Shown here: piece by piece, positions 30,553 to 37,879 of the stretch
Position numbering within the stretch: position 1 is the stretch's first letter
How the letters are laid out: the number at the start of each line of letters is the position of its first letter
Assembly (NCBI RefSeq): GCF_000331575.1
Contig: NZ_ANOK01000009.1
Location: 1 to 50,563, forward strand
Reading direction: 5' to 3'
Length of the DNA: 50,563 bases
Source of the DNA: Calidifontibacillus oryziterrae
GTDB taxonomy: Bacteria > Bacillota > Bacilli > Bacillales > Bacillaceae_J
Made by a program: the position numbers and the translations under genes
Notes under the pieces: generated by a model
Seen by the model: the letters and a program-made list of their open reading frames with translations, nothing else
Database searches by the model: none
Told to the model about the DNA's origin: nothing

Positions 30553-30858
30553 ATGCAAATGCGTTTGGATAAGTATTTAAAGGTATCGAGGTTAATTAAA
30601 AGAAGAACGTTAGCGAAAGAGGTTGCAGATCAAGGGCGAATTACAATTAACGGTATACAAGCTAAAGCTAGCTCAAATGTTAAGGTTGGGGACGAATTGA
30701 CGATTAGGTTTGGTCAGAAGCTTGTGACTGTTAAAGTTGATGCTATTAAAGAAACTTCAAAAAAGGATGAAGCTGCTTCCATGTACACTGTTGTAAAAGA
30801 GGAGCGTATTCAACCTAAATATGAAGATGTTGAAGAGGACGATCACCCTATTTTTTAG
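30553..30858 (+). CDS. rqcP: Ribosome quality control protein RqcP (YabO), S4 domain
   Basis: This 101-residue S4 RNA-binding-domain protein matches RqcP. It works with RqcH on stalled 50S-peptidyl-tRNA complexes to add C-terminal alanine tails. The S4 core is clear: [28 protein letters not shown], then [19 protein letters not shown]. The tail (residues 88-101) is acidic and somewhat longer than in B. subtilis. Two starts are possible: ATG 30553, better spaced from GAGAGTGG, and ATG 30559, which gives the family N-terminus. The stop codon lies inside the terminator stem. Confidence 0.92.
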   Translation: MQMRLDKYLKVSRLIKRRTLAKEVADQGRITINGIQAKASSNVKVGDELTIRFGQKLVTVKVDAIKETSKKDEAASMYTVVKEERIQPKYEDVEEDDHPIF

Positions 30859-30869
30859 GGTGTTTTTTT
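30844..30869 (+). terminator. Intrinsic terminator overlapping the rqcP stop codon
   Basis: CACCCTA (30844-30850) pairs with TAGGGTG (30856-30862), followed by seven Ts. The rqcP stop TAG (30856-30858) is in the right arm. Confidence 0.88.
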
Positions 30870-30888
30870 ATTGTTTTTGGAATAATAG

Positions 30889-31049
30889 CTTTCGGGGCTG
30901 ATCAAGGTGCTTCCGCTTTTTTGTAATCCAGCTCCAGCACCTAGCCCCTCGGATAAAATTTCTTTCCACAACGAAGCCAAAACCGGACTTCTTTTGTGGA
31001 AAGAGCATTTTTCTTTCGGGGCTGATCAAGGTGCTTCCGCTTTTTTGTA
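30889..31049 (+). repeat. Long palindromic intergenic repeat with its right half duplicated
   Basis: A 37-bp segment is repeated exactly at 30889-30925 and 31013-31049, 124 bp apart. Between them lies AGCACCTAGCCCCTCGG (30936-30952), which can pair with the CGGGGCTGATCAAGGTGCT of either copy. An inner stem pairs TTTCCACAA (30963-30971) with TTGTGGAAA (30994-31002). The pattern CTCCAGC...CTAGCCCCTCG...GGGGCTGATCAAGG...CTTCCGCTTTT resembles intergenic repeats I recall from other Bacillaceae. The 82-codon frame over it (30907-31155) is probably not a gene. The 300-bp rqcP-yabP gap holds nothing else clear. Confidence 0.65.
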
Positions 31050-31172
31050 TAGGCTTGTTCTAAACGTCGAACAACCATCATATATTGCATTAGCAGGTTT
31101 TATGGATATGATAAGGGGCCAAAAGTCCCTTTACAATTACCAATTTTTACAATAAAATAGGAGGTCTAAGAG

Positions 31173-31478
31173 ATGGATCAATACTATGATATCGGTACTA
31201 CAAATAAAGGCACAACGCCGCAGCATGACATCGTTTTGAGAAGCAGAAGAACCTTGGAAATTTCAGGAGTTAAGCAAGTAGAAAGCTTTGATAATGAGGA
31301 ATTTTTACTAGAAACGGTAATGGGATTTTTAATTATTCGTGGCGATAATTTACAGATGAAGAATTTAGATGTAGACAAGGGTGTTGTATCGATAAAAGGG
31401 AGGATCTCAGGGTTTTCTTACTTAGATGACCATCATGGGGAGAAGGCTAAAGGTTTCTTTAGCAAGTTATTCAAATGA
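31173..31478 (+). CDS. yabP: Spore coat/cortex-assembly protein YabP
   Basis: This 101-residue protein matches YabP (YabP/YqfC family), a mother-cell SigE-dependent sporulation protein. The family core PQHDIVLRSRRTLEISGVKQVESFDNEEFLLET and SIKGRISGFSYLD are present, ending in a basic/aromatic KGFFSKLFK. It has no signal peptide. The ATG follows AGGAGGT. It overlaps yabQ by 4 bp and the two act together in B. subtilis. I did not find a convincing SigE promoter in the gap upstream. Confidence 0.9.
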   Translation: MDQYYDIGTTNKGTTPQHDIVLRSRRTLEISGVKQVESFDNEEFLLETVMGFLIIRGDNLQMKNLDVDKGVVSIKGRISGFSYLDDHHGEKAKGFFSKLFK

Positions 31479-32068
31479 GTTTAACTGTCCAGTTTAATAC
31501 GATGATAGCGATGGTCGTAATGGGCGGATGGTTGGGAGTTGCTCTTGATACATACGGTCGCTTTTTAAAGCGGCCTGAGCGCACCTCGTTTATTTTGTTT
31601 GTCAATGATATATTATTTTGGCTTGTACAGGCCTTATTATTTTTCTACATACTTTTTCTTGTAAATGAAGGGGAACTTCGGTTTTATATAATATTAGCAA
31701 TTTTATGTGGTTACGCAGCTTATCAAAGTTTATTTAAAGGTATTTATTTGAAATTATTGGAATTTTTCATTCAAACCTCAATTCGTATTTATCAACTGGT
31801 ATATCGGTTAATTGTTTTGTTGTTCGTTCGTCCTGTGAAAATAATATTACAATATTCGTTTGTCGCACTATTATTTATAGCAAATGTTATTCTACGCATC
31901 CTGAAATTTTTATTAAAAATTATTGCTGCACCGATAAAGTGGTTTTTTTTGTTATTATGGCGGCGAATTTTGCCACAAAATCTCAAAATCTTTTTAATTA
32001 ATAAAGCAGGTTTTTTTATTACAAAAAAGAATACTATAGTACGATGGTTAAGGAGTATTAGAAAATAA
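31475..32068 (+). CDS. yabQ: Sporulation membrane protein YabQ
   Basis: This 197-residue protein has several hydrophobic segments in its first half (about residues 5-25, 40-60 and 68-85) and further hydrophobic stretches alternating with basic residues to the C-terminus. It matches YabQ, a mother-cell membrane protein needed for normal spore cortex and coat in B. subtilis. The ATG overlaps the yabP stop (ATGA), indicating coupled translation. The sequence is less conserved than its neighbours, so position adds to the call. Confidence 0.85.
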   Translation: MSLTVQFNTMIAMVVMGGWLGVALDTYGRFLKRPERTSFILFVNDILFWLVQALLFFYILFLVNEGELRFYIILAILCGYAAYQSLFKGIYLKLLEFFIQTSIRIYQLVYRLIVLLFVRPVKIILQYSFVALLFIANVILRILKFLLKIIAAPIKWFFLLLWRRILPQNLKIFLINKAGFFITKKNTIVRWLRSIRK

Positions 32069-32082
32069 GGAGGATTTGTGTG

Positions 32083-32454
32083 ATGGAGCCAGCAAGAAGT
32101 CGTAAACTAACAACACTTCATTCAAGCTATGTAAGTGAACAAGCAGACAAACAACAAGAGAATAAGAAAAGACGACGCGGTCTCTATCGCAGGCTAATGA
32201 TGATAGGGATCTTAGCCCTTATTATTAGTATTGGTATGGGATCTACGATCCTTTCGCAATCCAAAACTGCTGCGCAAAAATTGACTGAAAAACAAGAGCT
32301 TGAAACGAGATTTGAAGAATTAAAGCAACAGGAACAGCTCCATCGTGAAGAAATTGTTAAATTAAAGAACGACGAATATGTTGCAAAAATAGCGCGCAGT
32401 GAGTATTTTCTATCGGAAGAGGGAGAAATCATATTTAAGCTTCCTAATGAATGA
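32083..32454 (+). CDS. divIC: Cell division protein DivIC
   Basis: DivIC is a bitopic division protein that forms a trimer with DivIB and FtsL at the septum. The 123-residue product has a basic cytoplasmic N-terminus, one membrane span (about residues 40-60, LMMIGILALIISIGMGSTIL) and an extracytoplasmic coiled coil (about 65-105, rich in Q, E and L). ATG 32083 and GTG 32080 are adjacent in frame; AAGGAGGA (32067-32074) can serve either. The ribosome binding site overlaps the yabQ stop, so it is probably in the yabP-yabQ transcript as well as having other promoters. Confidence 0.92.
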   Translation: MEPARSRKLTTLHSSYVSEQADKQQENKKRRRGLYRRLMMIGILALIISIGMGSTILSQSKTAAQKLTEKQELETRFEELKQQEQLHREEIVKLKNDEYVAKIARSEYFLSEEGEIIFKLPNE

Positions 32455-32470
32455 CTTGAACTTTGCATTA

Positions 32471-32499
32471 TTGACCCTAAATTTTGAATTTAGTATAAT
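32471..32499 (+). promoter_or_regulatory. SigA promoter of yabR
   Basis: TTGACC (32471-32476) and TATAAT (32494-32499) are 17 bp apart. The start site would be near 32506, placing the first in-frame ATG (32508) at the very 5' end and supporting ATG 32544 as the real start. Confidence 0.77.
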
Positions 32500-32543
32500 A
32501 GATTAAAATGATTTTTTATAATTCAAGGAGGAGCAATTTTTTT

Positions 32544-32987
32544 ATGTCAATTGAAGTGGGCAGCAAGTTACAAGGTAAGGTAACAGGAATTACTAATTTT
32601 GGAGCGTTTGTAGAGCTGCCAGAAGGCTCAACAGGCCTTGTTCATATTAGTGAGGTTGCCGATAATTATGTTAAAGATATAAATGAGTTCTTAAAAGTTG
32701 GCGACGAGGTCATGGTAAAAATTTTAAATGTGGAAAAAGATGGTAAGATTGGACTTTCAATCAAAAAGGCAAAAGAACAAGAACAAACTCTAGAACGACC
32801 AGACCGTCCGGAACGTCAACAACGTCCACAGCGCCCTCGTAATTTCAAAACTGAAAAACGTAGTGCGTCAACAGAAAATTTTGAGCAAAAAATGTCTCGC
32901 TTCTTAAAAGATAGTGAAGACCGTCTTGCGTCTTTGAAGCGCCATACAGAGTCTAAGCGTGGTGGAAGGGGAGCAAGAAGAGGTTAA
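32544..32987 (+). CDS. yabR: S1 RNA-binding domain protein YabR
   Basis: This 147-residue protein has one S1 domain (residues 1-75; VGSKLQGKVTGITNFGAFVELP, GLVHISEVADNYVKD, VKILNVEKDGKIGLSIKKA). A positively charged, Pro/Arg/Gln-rich linker follows (RPDRPERQQRPQRPR), then a basic tail ending RGGRGARRG. It resembles the YabR/general stress protein 13 family; its RNA targets are unknown. Start ATG 32544 follows AAGGAGGAG (32525-32533). It has its own promoter and a terminator before the tRNAs. Confidence 0.9.
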   Translation: MSIEVGSKLQGKVTGITNFGAFVELPEGSTGLVHISEVADNYVKDINEFLKVGDEVMVKILNVEKDGKIGLSIKKAKEQEQTLERPDRPERQQRPQRPRNFKTEKRSASTENFEQKMSRFLKDSEDRLASLKRHTESKRGGRGARRG

Positions 32988-33032
32988 CCATAAACTTGTT
33001 GCTTATTAAAATTAAACTTAGATAAAAATACC

Positions 33033-33057
33033 GCACCCGATTGGGTGCTTTATTTTG
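33033..33057 (+). terminator. Intrinsic terminator after yabR
   Basis: GCACCC (33033-33038) pairs with GGGTGC (33043-33048), followed by a T-rich tail. Confidence 0.75.
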
Positions 33058-33060
33058 TTA

Positions 33061-33089
33061 TTGACATCTTTTTATAAGTCTTATATTAT
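33061..33089 (+). promoter_or_regulatory. SigA promoter of the tRNA pair
   Basis: TTGACA (33061-33066) and TATTAT (33084-33089) are 17 bp apart, about 30 bp before the mature tRNA-Met 5' end. Confidence 0.78.
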
Positions 33090-33118
33090 AAATCTTGTGT
33101 TTTTTGTTTGTCGATTAT

Positions 33119-33195
33119 GGCGGCGTAGCTCAGCTGGCTAGAGCGTACGGTTCATACCCGTGAGGTCGTGGGTTCGATTCCCTCCGCCGCTACCA
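33119..33195 (+). tRNA. tRNA-Met (anticodon CAT)
   Basis: This is a 77-nt cloverleaf. The acceptor arm pairs GGCGGCG with CGCCGCT (first pair G-U). The D-arm is AGCTCAGCTGGCTAGAGC. The anticodon CAT is at 33153-33155 in TTCATAC, and the T-arm carries GGTTCGATT. CCA is encoded. G-U rather than a mismatch at position 1-72 suggests an elongator tRNA; CAT could also be a tRNA-Ile2, but it closely resembles B. subtilis elongator tRNA-Met at this same locus. Confidence 0.95.
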
Positions 33196-33204
33196 AACAA
33201 TAAA

Positions 33205-33276
33205 GGCCCGTTGGTCAAGTGGTTAAGACACCGCCCTTTCACGGCGGTAACACGGGTTCGAATCCCGTACGGGTCA
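33205..33276 (+). tRNA. tRNA-Glu (anticodon TTC)
   Basis: This is a 72-nt cloverleaf. GGCCCGT pairs with ACGGGTC. The anticodon TTC is at 33238-33240 in CTTTCAC, and the T-arm is GGGTTCGAATCCC. It follows tRNA-Met by 9 bp, so the two share a transcript. No CCA is encoded after the discriminator A (ATAAT follows), unlike tRNA-Met, so the end must be added by CCA-transferase. Confidence 0.95.
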
Positions 33277-33290
33277 TAATATTGGAAGTG

Positions 33291-33335
33291 AAAAAGCGAT
33301 TACTGTCAAATTAAAGACGGTGGTCGCTTTTTTAC
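33291..33335 (+). terminator. Intrinsic terminator after the tRNA pair
   Basis: A 17-bp stem with several G-U pairs forms between 33291-33307 (starts AAAAAGCGA) and 33316-33332 (ends TCGCTTTTT), with an 8-base loop and a T run. Confidence 0.85.
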
Positions 33336-33457
33336 TGGATTGTACAAGTTACATCCCTTTTCTTATTGCGTTTATGCATTTTCCTACATATTTTCCTACA
33401 ATTAATATTTAGAATTGTGCTTGTTAAAGAATCATTTTGACAAGGTTTATTGAAACT

Positions 33458-33523
33458 CGTCGAACAGTTTTTAAAGTTTTACCTGATGTTTTGACAAAAA
33501 AATAAATACGCCTGTGATTAAAT
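33458..33523 (+). promoter_or_regulatory. Probable Spo0A-controlled spoIIE promoter
   Basis: TTGACA (33491-33496) is followed after 21 bp by TTAAAT (33518-33523). An over-long spacer is a known feature of Spo0A-activated SigA promoters such as spoIIG and spoIIE. CGTCGAA (33458-33464), one change from the Spo0A box, lies 26 bp upstream of the -35 element. The -10 is weak, so the exact placement is uncertain. Confidence 0.5.
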
Positions 33524-33559
33524 AGATAGCAACTATTTCTAAGACAGGAGTGTGTTAAT

Positions 33560-36025
33560 ATGCAGAAGGTAGAACGGGATTTGGCATTGTCTACGCGAAC
33601 GCAGCAGACATTGAATAGCTGGATTGAACAATTATATCCGAGACTAGAAACGTTATTTATAAAAAAAGGCTTGCTATTACTCGTTATAGGTTTTCTTCTT
33701 GGACGAGCATTAATACTTACAAAAATAGCACCGTTTGCCTTACCTTTCTTTGCGACAGTTTTTTTACTTCGCAAGGATAGGGCTGGACAAGTCGCGATTG
33801 CTGTTGTCTTAGGTGCATTGGCTACTTCGGTTGCAAGTGCAGGATTTACGTTCGGTTCGATAGGTATGTTTTTTATAATTTATGCACTATTTTCAAAGAT
33901 TAGTACAGATAGATTTAAGACGTTACCTGTTATTGTGTTTCTTGCAAGTGTTTCTACAAGATTAGTTTTAACGTATTTTTCCACAAATGCAATTACATAT
34001 TATGATATGATGATGAGTTTGATTGAAGGTGGCTTGAGTTATATTTTAACGTTAATATTTATCCAAAGTGTTCCACTACTAACAGCGCGAAGGCGTAAGC
34101 AAGCATTAAAGAATGAAGAAATTATTTGTTTAATTATTTTATTGGCGTCAGTTTTAACAGGTACAATTGGTTGGTCGATCCAAAATATAGCGGTTGAGCA
34201 TGTGTTATCTCGATATTTAGTGCTATTATTTGCTTTTATTGGGGGAGCGGCAATTGGCTCAACCGTCGGGGTGGTTACTGGTTTAATTGTCAGTCTGGCA
34301 AATATTGCAAGTCTTTATCAAATGAGTTTACTAGCCTTTTCAGGTCTTTTAGGTGGGTTATTAAAGGATGGGAAAAAACTAGCAGTTGGTATTGGCTTGT
34401 TGATAGGGACTTTGTTAATCGGCTTGTATGGTGAAGGGACCACTGAACTTATACCAACAATCGTAGAATCGTGTGTAGCTATACTACTATTCCTACTAAC
34501 TCCAAAAACAGCCATTTCAAAAATTGCTCGTTACATCCCAGGGACGGAGGAGCACGCGAATGAGCAACAACAATATATGCGCAAAATTCGAGATGTAACC
34601 GCTAAAAGGGTTGAACAGTTTTCAACATTATTTCAAACATTATCTAATAGCTTTAATAATCAATCACTACTTTCCAGTGAAGATGAAGATAAAAGGGAGA
34701 TTGACTATTTTTTAAGTAATGTAACTGAACATACTTGTCAAACATGCTTTCGGAAAGCGAAGTGTTGGGAACAAAACTTTACTAGAACGTATGATTATAT
34801 GATTGAACTTATGCGTGATATTGAAACAAATCCTAAAAGCCCAAATAGGAATCTTTATAGAGAATGGGAAAAGCATTGTGTTCGGGCTTTAAAAGTTAGA
34901 GAAGCAATTCAACAAGAACTATCTTTCTATTATGCCAACCAAAGGTTAAAGCAACAAGTAAAGGAAAGTAGGAGGCTGGTTGCGGATCAGCTATTAGGAG
35001 TTTCCCAAGTAATGGGCGATTTTGCAAAAGAGATTCAAAAAGAACGAGAAAGTCACCAGCATCAAGAAGAACAATTAATTGAAGCATTAACTTCAATGGG
35101 GATCAAGCTTGAACAAATAGATATTTATAGTTTAAAGGAAGGAAATGTTGATATAGAGTTGACGATACCATATTGTAACGGTAGCGGGGAATGTGAAAAA
35201 GTTATTGCGCCAATGTTATCTGACATTCTGGGTGAAACAATCATTGTGAAAAAAGAAGTATGTGCCAAGTCCCCTAATGAAAATTGCCATGTTTCATTAG
35301 GGTCGTCAAAAGCATTTATTGTTGAAACAGGGGTTGCTCATGCCGCGAAGGGTGGTGCATATATATCTGGAGATAGTTATTCGACTATTGAGCTTGGAAC
35401 GGGCAAATATGCAATTGCGATTAGTGACGGAATGGGTAATGGTGAACGCGCGTACCTTGAAAGTAATGAAACATTAGTGCTTTTACAAAAAATTTTACAA
35501 TCTGGAATTGAGGAAAAGGTGGCTATTAAGTCCGTAAATTCAGTGCTTTCGCTACGGACAACGGATGAAATATTCTCAACACTTGATTTAGCGATGATTG
35601 ATCTCCAGGACGCATCGGTCAAGTTCCTCAAAATAGGTTCATCACCAAGTTTTGTAAAAAGGGGAGAAAGTATCAAAAAAATTGTAGCTAGCAATCTGCC
35701 AATGGGTATCATTCAAGAGTTTGAAGTCGATGTTGTTAGTGATCAGTTTAAATCAGGCGACTTATTAATTATGATGAGTGATGGTGTATTTGAAGGACCG
35801 AAGCATGTAGAGAATTATGATGCATGGATGAAAAGAAAGCTGAAAGAAATTAAAACAGACGATCCGCAGGCCGTGGCTGATATATTGTTAGAAGAGGTAA
35901 TCCGTACAAGTGGACAAATCCAAGATGATATGACGGTCATTGTTGCAAAAATAAAGCATAATACGCCGCGATGGGCGGCAATTCCGGTGTATTCAAAGTC
36001 ATTAAATAGGGACATATGCTCTTAA
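33560..36025 (+). CDS. spoIIE: Stage II sporulation protein E, SpoIIE phosphatase
   Basis: SpoIIE sits at the asymmetric septum and dephosphorylates SpoIIAA to switch on sigma-F in the forespore. The 821-residue protein has about ten membrane segments in residues 45-325, a middle FtsZ-interacting/oligomerising region (about 330-580), and a C-terminal PP2C-type phosphatase. The phosphatase shows SDGMGNG near residue 621 and DDMTVIV near 789, both metal-binding. ATG 33560 follows AGGAGTG. Length matches B. subtilis (827). It makes a logical unit with the Spo0A-type promoter upstream. The products of csfB and fin act later in the same sigma cascade. Confidence 0.96.
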   Translation: MQKVERDLALSTRTQQTLNSWIEQLYPRLETLFIKKGLLLLVIGFLLGRALILTKIAPFALPFFATVFLLRKDRAGQVAIAVVLGALATSVASAGFTFGSIGMFFIIYALFSKISTDRFKTLPVIVFLASVSTRLVLTYFSTNAITYYDMMMSLIEGGLSYILTLIFIQSVPLLTARRRKQALKNEEIICLIILLASVLTGTIGWSIQNIAVEHVLSRYLVLLFAFIGGAAIGSTVGVVTGLIVSLANIASLYQMSLLAFSGLLGGLLKDGKKLAVGIGLLIGTLLIGLYGEGTTELIPTIVESCVAILLFLLTPKTAISKIARYIPGTEEHANEQQQYMRKIRDVTAKRVEQFSTLFQTLSNSFNNQSLLSSEDEDKREIDYFLSNVTEHTCQTCFRKAKCWEQNFTRTYDYMIELMRDIETNPKSPNRNLYREWEKHCVRALKVREAIQQELSFYYANQRLKQQVKESRRLVADQLLGVSQVMGDFAKEIQKERESHQHQEEQLIEALTSMGIKLEQIDIYSLKEGNVDIELTIPYCNGSGECEKVIAPMLSDILGETIIVKKEVCAKSPNENCHVSLGSSKAFIVETGVAHAAKGGAYISGDSYSTIELGTGKYAIAISDGMGNGERAYLESNETLVLLQKILQSGIEEKVAIKSVNSVLSLRTTDEIFSTLDLAMIDLQDASVKFLKIGSSPSFVKRGESIKKIVASNLPMGIIQEFEVDVVSDQFKSGDLLIMMSDGVFEGPKHVENYDAWMKRKLKEIKTDDPQAVADILLEEVIRTSGQIQDDMTVIVAKIKHNTPRWAAIPVYSKSLNRDICS

Positions 36026-36102
36026 AAAGCTTATTGTTAACGTATATTTCCTTTTTTATTCGTTAAAAATGATACTAGACCAATAGAGGAGGATATATAC
36101 GA

Positions 36103-36846
36103 ATGAAAAAAGGAACCTTAAAACAAATACTACTTATTACAGATGGATGCTCGAACTCTGGAGAGGATCCGCTTGCAATGGCTGCGCTCGCCAAAGAGCA
36201 AGGAATAACGGTGAATGTAATCGGAGTTATTCTAAATGATAGTGTAGGTGATCAAGGTAGACAGGAGATAGATGGGATAGCAATGAGTGGGGGGGGGATT
36301 AGTCAAATAGTTTATGCTCAGCAGCTTTCACAAACGGTGCAGATGGTAACGAGAAAAGCAATGACGCAAACACTGCAAGGAGTTGTGAATAAAGAACTTA
36401 AACAAATTCTTGGAAATAGCTGTAGAATTGAGGATCTTCCACCTGAAAAACGCGGAGAAGTGATGGAGGTTGTTGATGAGTTAGGCGAAACGGTTGATTT
36501 GGAAGTTTTAATTCTAGTAGATACAAGTGGTAGTATGGCAGATAAATTACCAACAGTAAAGGAAGCTTTATTTGATCTTTCCATTAGTTTAAATTCTCGG
36601 ATTGGTCAAAACAAATTTTCGATTTTTGCATTTCCCGGGAAACGCCATGAAGTAGAAAAAGTCTTGGATTGGACACCAAAGCTTGATTCAATATCTAGCG
36701 TCTTTCCTAAATTAACATCAGGTGGCATTACACCTACAGGCCCAGCGCTTAGGGAAGCTATTCAATATTTCCAAAGTAAGAAATCACGTTCACTAAGGAG
36801 CTGGATTTCTCGTGGTGATGAATATATCGAAGAATCAGGATTGTAA
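36103..36846 (+). CDS. yabS: vWA-domain protein YabS
   Basis: This 247-residue protein matches YabS. Its second half is a von Willebrand A domain with the MIDAS motif DTSGSMADKLP near residue 146 and a SGGITPTGPALREA segment near 207. The first half (ILLITDGCSNSGEDP) looks like part of another vWA-type fold. No enzyme function is known. The ATG follows AGAGGAGGA. It overlaps yabT by about 30 bp and the two are a conserved pair after spoIIE, so YabS may be a partner or substrate of the kinase; that is inference. Confidence 0.88.
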   Translation: MKKGTLKQILLITDGCSNSGEDPLAMAALAKEQGITVNVIGVILNDSVGDQGRQEIDGIAMSGGGISQIVYAQQLSQTVQMVTRKAMTQTLQGVVNKELKQILGNSCRIEDLPPEKRGEVMEVVDELGETVDLEVLILVDTSGSMADKLPTVKEALFDLSISLNSRIGQNKFSIFAFPGKRHEVEKVLDWTPKLDSISSVFPKLTSGGITPTGPALREAIQYFQSKKSRSLRSWISRGDEYIEESGL

Positions 36847-37825
36847 GCTATCCCCTGGCACTGTAATTAATGGGAAATGGCATCATAACAGTTACAGAGT
36901 AGTTAAACCATTGGGGTATGGAGCAACAGGAATAGTTTATTTAGCTGAAGGGAATCAAGATTTAGTAGCAATAAAGATTAGTAATGATAGTTTAGCTATT
37001 ACGTCCGAAGTAAATGTACTACGGCACTTTTCAAAGGTCCAAGGTCGCCTTGGGCCTTCTTTGCTCGATGTCGATGATTGGATACGTCCGAACTTTGCCA
37101 AAGCTATGCCGTTTTATGTAATGGAATATTTAAAAGGAATTGATTTTTTAACCTTTATTGAAAAAAATGGAAACGAATGGCTTAGTGTATTAATTTTACA
37201 ATTATTAGCGGATCTAGAGCGGTTACATAAACATGGATGGATTTTTGGAGATTTAAAGCCTGATAATCTTTTAGTAGTTGGTCCGCCTCAAAGAGTAAGA
37301 TGGCTGGATGTTGGTGGTACTACAATGAATGGGCGGTCTATTAAAGAGTTTACGGAGTTTTACGACCGCGGCTACTGGGGTCTAGGGTCAAGAAAAGCGG
37401 AGCCTGCTTATGACTTATTTGCAGTAGCAATGATCATGCTTAATACACAATTTCCAAACCGTTTTTCAAAAAAAACGACAGTTGGAAACAACCTACCGCA
37501 ATTAGTAACAGCTATTGAGGCTAAGCCTGCTTTAAGAAAATATGAAAAAGTAATGATACGAGCTATTCAAGGAAAATATCAAACGGCTACTGAAATGAGG
37601 TATGAATTACTTCATATAGCTAATAGAAAAAATGATATAAGGCAGGACCAGACTAGACAGACAATCAAATCTTCTAATTCCTTTCGTAAAGCAACAACCA
37701 GTAAAAGGAAAACTAATAATAAGAATCAACGTGAAAGAAAATTTAAAGGCGTGCTTGAAACAATTGTAATTGCGTTTTTATTATTTATTGCTTACTTTCT
37801 TTATATAGCTAGTCAAATGTTGTAA
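36818..37825 (+). CDS. yabT: Hanks-type Ser/Thr protein kinase YabT, membrane-anchored
   Basis: This 335-residue kinase matches YabT, a forespore-expressed Ser/Thr kinase of B. subtilis that binds DNA and phosphorylates RecA. Kinase motifs are the glycine loop LGYGATGIVYLAEG (near residue 32), the invariant lysine in VAIKIS, the catalytic loop FGDLKPDNLL and the metal-binding DVGGTT, which replaces DFG. A basic Lys/Arg/Asn/Ser-rich stretch (about 265-305) could bind DNA. One C-terminal membrane span (about 312-332) replaces the PASTA domains of PrkC. ATG 36818 fits the family; in-frame GTGs at 36812 and 36815 are alternatives. Confidence 0.9.
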   Translation: MNISKNQDCKLSPGTVINGKWHHNSYRVVKPLGYGATGIVYLAEGNQDLVAIKISNDSLAITSEVNVLRHFSKVQGRLGPSLLDVDDWIRPNFAKAMPFYVMEYLKGIDFLTFIEKNGNEWLSVLILQLLADLERLHKHGWIFGDLKPDNLLVVGPPQRVRWLDVGGTTMNGRSIKEFTEFYDRGYWGLGSRKAEPAYDLFAVAMIMLNTQFPNRFSKKTTVGNNLPQLVTAIEAKPALRKYEKVMIRAIQGKYQTATEMRYELLHIANRKNDIRQDQTRQTIKSSNSFRKATTSKRKTNNKNQRERKFKGVLETIVIAFLLFIAYFLYIASQML

Positions 37826-37879
37826 ACTTGGGTATGAAAGCACAAATCATTGAATAATATGATATGAAGGACGAGTTAT

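Noticed and set aside
31112..31131. Short hairpin AAGGGGCC...GTCCCTT before yabP as a terminator
   Set aside because: The stem is short with a mismatch and there is no clear T run; support is too thin.
30907..31155. 82-codon frame between rqcP and yabP
   Set aside because: It lies over the palindromic repeat and its duplicate, has no ribosome binding site and no recognisable protein features.
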